Assembly (NCBI GenBank): GCA_002914805.1
Contig: JXTB01000249.1
Span: 276,149-340,148, forward strand
DNA: 64,000 bases
Direction of reading: 5' to 3'
DNA from: Parasponia andersonii
Lineage: Eukaryota; Streptophyta; Magnoliopsida; Rosales; Cannabaceae
Part shown: positions 58,638 through 64,000 of the stretch, in pieces
Layout of the letters: every line of letters begins with the position of its first letter
Position numbering within the stretch: position 1 is the first letter of the stretch
The notes under the pieces: generated by a model
Told to the model about the DNA's origin: nothing
The model's database searches: none
What the model saw: only the letters and a program-made list of their open reading frames with translations
Position numbers and translations under genes: made by a program

Positions 58638-59357
58638 TGTTGATGGAGGTTTTATCAACAATAAATTTATAAATAATCAAGAGATGTGGCTTGTGTGAAT
58701 TGAAGTAGTAATCAAAGCAAATAAGGAGAGAGGGATTTATAGTGGTTCAGCCCCAAAAAAGATGAGCCTACGTCCACTGTTTTCTCACTATTTTATGAAT
58801 AATAATGAACACTCAAGGTTACAATCACGTTTGGGGATCGGAAAGACTGAAAGCTATTGAAGAATGCTAAAGACTTAGACTACCCAAAGTTTAGAATACT
58901 CTAAGCTTGAATTTGCTCTGACTTCTATTCTCTGTGACTTGTATCTGCCCAGAACTTGGTGTGTTTCTTCGGAACATAGAGCCCCCTTTATATAGATAAA
59001 GGTAACCTTATGCCCCTAGGTTCCTTATGTCTCTAGGATCCTAATTGTATAAACNGATAACTATTCAAAACGGATAACTAGTTAATCATAAATAGGAATC
59101 TTCAGTTTCCCTTTCCTTGTAGGTTTCTTCCATAGTGTTTACTTGTCTCCCTCTTCTTGTAGGTTTCCTTTATGGCATTTACGTGTTTCCTTCTCCTTAT
59201 AGGTTTCATGTTTGTCAAGGCAAACTGCACGGAGAAGGTCGCACAAAACCGGTGGAAGAGGTCGCATATAACCATCACGGAGGAGGTCGCGCATAACCAT
59301 CATGGAAGAAGTCGCATATAATCCTTATGCGACCTTAGGATTTTAGACCGCACAACA
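58638..59357 (-). mobile_element. Solo LTR related to the Tat-lineage element
   Basis: Bounded by TGTTG...CAACA and by a perfect 5-bp target duplication CTGTG (58633-58637 and 59358-59362), with no internal element sequence. Its reverse complement starts TGTTGTGCGGTCTAAAATCCT, almost as the 3' LTR at 54597. It also shares 'aacagtggacgtaggctcat' and 'tttttggggctgaaccactataaa' with that LTR. It carries its own set of 'GGTCGCATATAACC..GGAGGA' tandem units at about 59215-59340. One undetermined base is at 59055. It is best explained by recombination between two LTRs that removed the interior. Confidence 0.93.
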
Positions 59358-59362
59358 CTGTG

Positions 59363-60228
59363 TAAAAGAAAAGAGAAAAGAGAAAATAAATAAATAATAA
59401 AAAGCCCTTCTCATTGAGAGAAGCAAATCAAAACCGACTGGAAGAGACAACGGAGTGCTGGGTTCAATTAACTGCTCTCTTATTTCATTAACTTATTATA
59501 TTATATGGCATTTTCTGATTAAAAGGACAAGCAAGGGGACACAAATAAAGAAAAAAGAGGTGATCTCGGTCCTATACAATCCAATGCAATATACCTAATA
59601 TAATACAATATGATATACTAAGGGTTTGCTTGAATAAATTTTTGTTTTGTTTTTTTTTTTTTTAATAAAATGAAAAGTGAAGATTTTTTAAGTAAATTCT
59701 TGAGAAGATTCAACTATTTTTTTTTCTTTTTAAAAAAATAAAAATATAAAATAAAATTGTATCCAAACAATTTATTTACTATTTTTGCTTGAGTGGGCCT
59801 CTAAAGTGCGGATTCCTGTTTTTCTTCTATTTTTATTCTACCTTTTCTTCTTACATAGCTTGCTTTACAAACAATTAGGGCTTTAGTCATTGCTAGCTAG
59901 AAGTTAGAATTTCCTTTGCTAGTCCTTTATTTTTCTTCCGCCCTTTATCGTCTCTCCTTACTCCTCTATTAAATGTTTCTAATTTTAATTAAACATTTAA
60001 AGAAATAAATATAAACGTACAAGGCCAATTTGCTACCAGTCAGACTCCTCCTTTCTCCATAGTCTCCTAACTCTCCACACAGGTCCATTAAGATAGAAGA
60101 CAATTGTTGGTTGGGCCTAGTAGTTATCCTTGAAGCTTGCTTTGTTGAACTTGGACTTTCTATAACAAGGAGATATTGGTATGGGTTCCACGGTCACACT
60201 TGAGGCCCCCGTAATTATCATAATTAGA
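59363..60228. other. Intergenic, no gene seen
   Basis: AT-rich DNA with a T run at about 59648-59664. 'gggtttgcttgaata' and 'tatccaaacaattta' around 59625-59775 could be ends of an old MITE, but this is weak. No coding sequence seen. Confidence 0.45.
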
Positions 60229-60655
60229 GGAAATTTGATCTTTTTTATGGTAATTTTTCAAAAAAAAAATTAAAAAATTCTGGATTTTGAAATTATTTGA
60301 AAATTTCTGGATTTTAATTAAAATTTTAAAATATTTAAAAATATCATTTGTTATTAATTGATGAGATACTTAAAATGAATAATCAAGTTATCTTAGATAA
60401 TTTGACCGGTTAACTCAAATAACTACATAGTTATCCAAGTAACCCAACTAGGTACCTCGAGTACCATTAAAAAAGTACCAATTTTGAAGAAAAAGTGATA
60501 TTTTTTCTAAATATTTATTAAGAGTACTATATTTTAAAACAACTTTTGAAAAGTAATATTTTGCTAAACTAATTTGAGATTTTTCAAAAAAAAAAAATAT
60601 AGCCATCTAGAATTTTTCAATTTTTTGTATTTTATGTCTGGAATTTTGTAAGAAG
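60229..60655 (+). mobile_element. 0.4-kb non-coding dispersed element, copy 2
   Basis: Homologous along its length to 12721-13122 in the same orientation, with shared blocks in the same order and small insertions (for example 'ataactacatagttatcc'). It has no coding capacity. Confidence 0.6.
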
Positions 60656-60829
60656 TCCTCACAATAAATATCTCAGCCTTAGCCCCTTAATAACAAACTA
60701 ATTGGTTTTACAACTTTTGCTCATTGCCCAAAAAAAAAGACAAGAAAAAACTGGTATAGAGATTAAAAAAAAAAAGTAAATAAAATAAACAAAGTTTGGC
60801 CCATTTTAAGTGAAATGCTATAATAAAAT

Positions 60830-61140
60830 GACCGGTATTTTTAGTATATATACCAAGTAGAAAATATGACGTACTCAATATAAAAAAATAATATATTTAT
60901 TACATAAACTAAAGTTGGTATAAAAGTTAGAAATACTAAGTATAAAATACTCGACTATATAGTTATAAAAAGAAAAAATGAATATTTATTAAATATATAG
61001 TGCTAAAAAAAGGTACACACTCTAATTTCTCATTAAAAAAAAAAGTGAACTATTATTTGGACAATTGATTCTATAAATGATCCTTTTTTTCGTACTTTAA
61101 CTGATTGATTATGTGCTTAGTAAATCAGTTTCATATACAA
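60830..61140 (-). repeat. Dispersed non-coding repeat, copy 3 (reverse)
   Basis: 'aaatactaagtataaaat', 'tagttataaaaagaaaaaatgaatattta' and 'taaaatgaccgg' match the reverse complement of the copies at about 33.2 and 42.3 kb. Confidence 0.4.
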
Positions 61141-61997
61141 ACTATATTAAAAATTAGGAGAATTTATACCAAGGGAGTCTGCTAAATTTTTCAAGATGAA
61201 AAAAGAGACTCACCTATAAATGTTTTCAAAACTAACCACCATTATCATATCACACATATAAATTTACTTTAATACTTTATTCCCAAAAAAATTCTAAAAT
61301 ACATTCTTTTTCGACAAACTCCAAACTACTAGGGTCGAAAAATTTCGTTTGCTATCAAATTTGTTCTGCCACCTCTCATAATTGTTCCGATCGATTTGCG
61401 ACTAGGGTCGAGCCACTATTTGACTGACGTTTGACTAGATTGAACATTTTTGACCTCCCGTCGAACATGGTTAGCCACCTTCTTGGTACCGCATCCTTCG
61501 CTTTTGACTTTTTCGATTTTGTCAAAAATTTTCGAATAGGATTGAGTCGGGGATAATTTTGAAATTTTGAAATTTTTATTAAAAGACATGACAATAAAAG
61601 TGGTTGTTTTGAAAATGGCTTATAAGTTATCCCTTTCTTCATCACATGTATTAAAAAATTATCAAAATTGACAATCCCCTGGTTAAATTATGTATTTACA
61701 TATTCGGGCATAAGATATTAACAGAATGGACAATATTTTTCAAAGGATATAAAAAATCGACGAATCTACTAACCGAAAAAATAAAAAGCCCTTAGAAAGG
61801 AAAAGCAACAAATAATACCTTTGAAGTGGGCTCATCTGAATAAAGCTATGGGTCCAAAATCAGTATGTTGCTGTTTGAGTGAGCGGCCCGTATTTAAAAT
61901 TCAGACTTCGCCACCTTGAAGTTTAAGACATCTGAGAGCTTATATGCAAAAGCTAGGTAGGTATATCTCGTATATAAATAATTATATTACATATGTA
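61141..61997. other. Intergenic, no gene seen
   Basis: AT-rich, with a patch at about 61330-61560 containing many TCGA/GTCGA words. The 89-codon minus frame there (61645-61376) has no recognisable domain. No feature could be supported. Confidence 0.45.
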
Positions 61998-62512
61998 TGT
62001 TAGGGAAACGATAAAATAAATGTGAAAAAATAACGCCGAAATAAAAATAAACAGGACACACACAAAATTAGCGTGGTTCACCAAATTGGCTACGTCTACG
62101 GAGCTGCTGCAGATTTTCACTATTGGGAGAAAATGAACTTTTACAAGTGTTTACAAACACTTACTCAGTACTCCTCACACCCAGACCCCGAATACACCCA
62201 AGAGAAAAATTGTATTTTTCTCTAACTCTCAAGAGTAAACTCACTCTAATACTCTCACAACACTTGGTGTTTTTTACACTCTGGGATAATTTACAATGAG
62301 GAATAGTACCCCTATTTATAGTGTGAGGTTCCTCAGCCCTATACATGTTTTTTGCCAATTTTTGCCATATTTAATACACGGTTTATACACGTTTTCTTTA
62401 CCGTATTTTTTGTCTCTTACATGGAACAATACCGTGTTTTATTTGTTGGCTGACAATGAGCTTTTAATGCTCATTACACGGTTTTGAAAACCGTGTGTAC
62501 AACGCGTCAACA
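61998..62512 (-). repeat. 3' LTR of the copia element (515 bp)
   Basis: On the plus strand it runs TGTTAGGGAAAC to GCGTCAACA, so the minus strand reads TGTTGACGC...CCTAACA. It contains 'cccctatttatagtg', whose complement is a TATAAATAG-type promoter. The partner LTR is outside the window, so the right boundary is supported by the polypurine tract and the left only by the terminal dinucleotide. Confidence 0.8.
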
Positions 62513-64000
62513 ATCTCCCACTTGAAGACTGATTTCAATCATATCTTCACACTCGATCAACCAGCAGCTCATCCCCGCATCGTTATTCTTGCAGGCCAAC
62601 TGAAGCCGAACACAATTCAGTTTTTCAATATTCACCGTCTTCGTCAACATATCAGTAGGATTCTGACTACCATGAATCTTCTCAAGAGCTATAACTCCAT
62701 CTTCCAAAGTTGAGCGTATGAAATGGTACCGAACCTGTATGTGCTTTGTCCGAACATGATAAACAGGGTTCTTTGCCAGAGGAATAGCACTTTGACTATC
62801 ACAATGCAAAGTGCTCTTCTCATAATTCTGACCAAGTTCCTCCAAGAAACTCTGCAACCATATCAACTCCTTGCTTGCTTCTGTCACAACAACATACTCT
62901 GCTTCAGTAGTAGATATAGCGACAATCTTTTGCAGCTTTGAGACCCAGCTAACCGTTGTACCACCTAATGTGAATGCACATCCAGTAGTACTCTTCCTGC
63001 CGTCTACATTACCAGCCATATCAGCATCCACATAGCCTTGTAAATCCAAATTTGATTTTCTGAAGCACAGGGCCATGTTAGTGGTACCTCTCAAGTACCT
63101 GAGGATCCACTTCACCGCTTCCTAGTGTTGTTTTCCCGGATTGCTCATATATCGGCTCACAACTCCCACTGCATATGCTATATCCGGTCTTGTACACACC
63201 ATGGCATACATAAGGCTGCCAGTAGTTGAAGAATAAGGCACCTTGGTCATGTGAGCTCGCTCTTGTTCTGTTAAGGATGACTGCTCCTTGGTTAGTTTGA
63301 AGTGACTAGCCAAAGGAGTACTTACAGGCTTTGCACCATTCATATTGAATCTGCTAAGTACCTTCTTTACATACTCCTCATGAGATAGCTTCAAACTCCC
63401 ATTCACCCTATCTCTAGAAATCCGCATCCCAAGGATTTGCTTTGCAGCTCCCAAATCCTTCATAGAAAACTCCATTGACAATTCTTTCTTACGCTTATTA
63501 ATTTCCTCTATATTAGCTCAAGCAATCAACATATCATCTACATACAGAAGTAGAATAATATAAGAATTGTCAAACCTCTTCACATAACAGCAGTGATCCG
63601 CCTGACACCACAAGTAACTATTGTTATTCATAAATGCATCAAACTTCTTGTACTACTGTCTTGGAGCCTGTTTCAGGCCATACAGACTTTTCTGAAGTTT
63701 GCACACCATTCTCTCATTTCCTCGTACTTCAAAACCTTGTGGCTGTTTCATGTAAATTTCTTCTTCCAGGTCACCATGAAGAAATGCCGTCTTGACATCT
63801 AATTGCTCTAGATGCAAGTCTTCTTTAGCCACCAACCCAAGTACTGTTCTAATAGTGGTTAATTTGACCACTGGAGAGAAAATCTCGGTGTAGTCGATGT
63901 CTTCCTTCTGTTGAAAGCCTTTGACAACAAGTCTTGCTTTGTACCGCTTGCTACCATCATGTTCTTCTTTTATTCGGTACACCCACTTGTTGTGTAATGC
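62507..64000 (-). pseudogene. Copia reverse transcriptase and RNase H, three stops
   Basis: RT begins before the window edge: KARLVVKGFQQKEDIDYTEI, LDVKTAFLHGDLEEEIYM and QKSLYGLKQAPRQ are classic copia RT blocks. The catalytic YVDD is at 63544-63533, and DLGAAKQILGM, TGSLMYAMVCTRPDIAYAVG and the RNase H part (YVDADMAGNVDGRKSTTG; STTEAEYVVVTEASKE; CDSQSAIPLAKNPVYH; RTKHIQVRYHFIR) follow. In-frame stops occur at about 63655 (after APRQ), 63519 (after MLIA) and 63121 (after NPGKQH). Two of these fit a TGG-to-TAG change. The C-terminal tail runs to the polypurine tract. Confidence 0.92.
62513..62523 (-). other. Polypurine tract of the copia element
   Basis: The minus strand reads AAGTGGGAGAT directly before the LTR, the usual copia tract. 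Confidence 0.88.

Larger units (their letters stand above)
61998..64000 (-). mobile_element. Ty1/copia retrotransposon, 3' half, decayed (runs off window)
   Basis: On the minus strand, reading from 64000 down: reverse transcriptase, RNase H, polypurine tract and 3' LTR. The 5' LTR, gag, protease and integrase lie beyond the window. At least three in-frame stops interrupt pol, so this copy is inactive. Confidence 0.93.

Noticed and set aside
61376..61645. 89-codon minus frame
   Set aside because: No recognisable motif; lies in repetitive-looking DNA left of the copia LTR.
1..64000. CRISPR arrays, operons, ribosome-binding sites or other prokaryotic features
   Set aside because: The DNA is plant nuclear, with GT-AG introns and plant retroelements; the tandem repeats seen lack CRISPR spacing.

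Overview
The window is nuclear plant DNA, very AT-rich, with intron-containing genes, many microsatellites, MITE-like repeats and LTR retrotransposons. The two full protein genes have close relatives in eudicots. I cannot name the species from the sequence alone.

Gene part, about 1-25 kb. The window opens in the last exon of a GNAT acetyltransferase gene (+ strand, stop at 388-390). Facing it is an intact minus-strand gene of the alpha-D-phosphohexomutase superfamily (8889 to 2568). I rebuilt it by hand as 18 exons and 619 codons, with every splice junction in phase. Its second exon is a symmetric 225-nt exon that encodes a plastid-transit-like N-terminus. At 10371-10463 there is an orphan exon-like fragment. 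From 12.6 to about 18.4 kb lies an old AT-rich array of three diverged units of about 1.8 kb, one of them carrying a 0.4-kb insertion; two MITE-like copies follow. At 24549-21957 (minus) is a complete auxin response factor of the ARF10/16 (clade C) group with three coding exons, a 5' UTR intron and a near-perfect miR160 target site.

Intergenic middle, about 25-44 kb. I see no complete gene. This part holds microsatellites, tandem duplications (35.3-35.8 kb), an imperfect foldback (36.07-36.44 kb), a GC-rich exon-like fragment (36.74-36.94 kb), a TIR element in a TA-rich site (40.52-40.77 kb), a perfect 7 x 7-bp tandem repeat (41.72 kb) and LTR-like remnants.

Retrotransposon part, about 44-64 kb. 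(1) A full-length but inactivated Ty3/gypsy element of the Tat lineage lies at 44410-55322, with 5-bp target duplications CTCTT. It has gag, protease, RT, RNase H, a second RNase H and integrase; the integrase is broken by a 21-N assembly gap. Downstream of pol is an antisense, apparently spliced gene resembling the PF04195 'putative gypsy type transposon' family. (2) A 1.57-kb non-autonomous LTR element lies at 55755-57319 (minus, target duplication TTTTG, initiator-Met-tRNA-type primer site). (3) A solo LTR related to element 1 lies at 58638-59357 (minus, target duplication CTGTG). (4) The 3' half of a decayed Ty1/copia element (61998 to window end, minus) runs off the right edge.

The genes do not form an obvious common pathway. 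The most notable points are the possible dual targeting of the phosphohexomutase by skipping one symmetric exon, the miR160 site, and the spliced antisense gene inside the Tat element.
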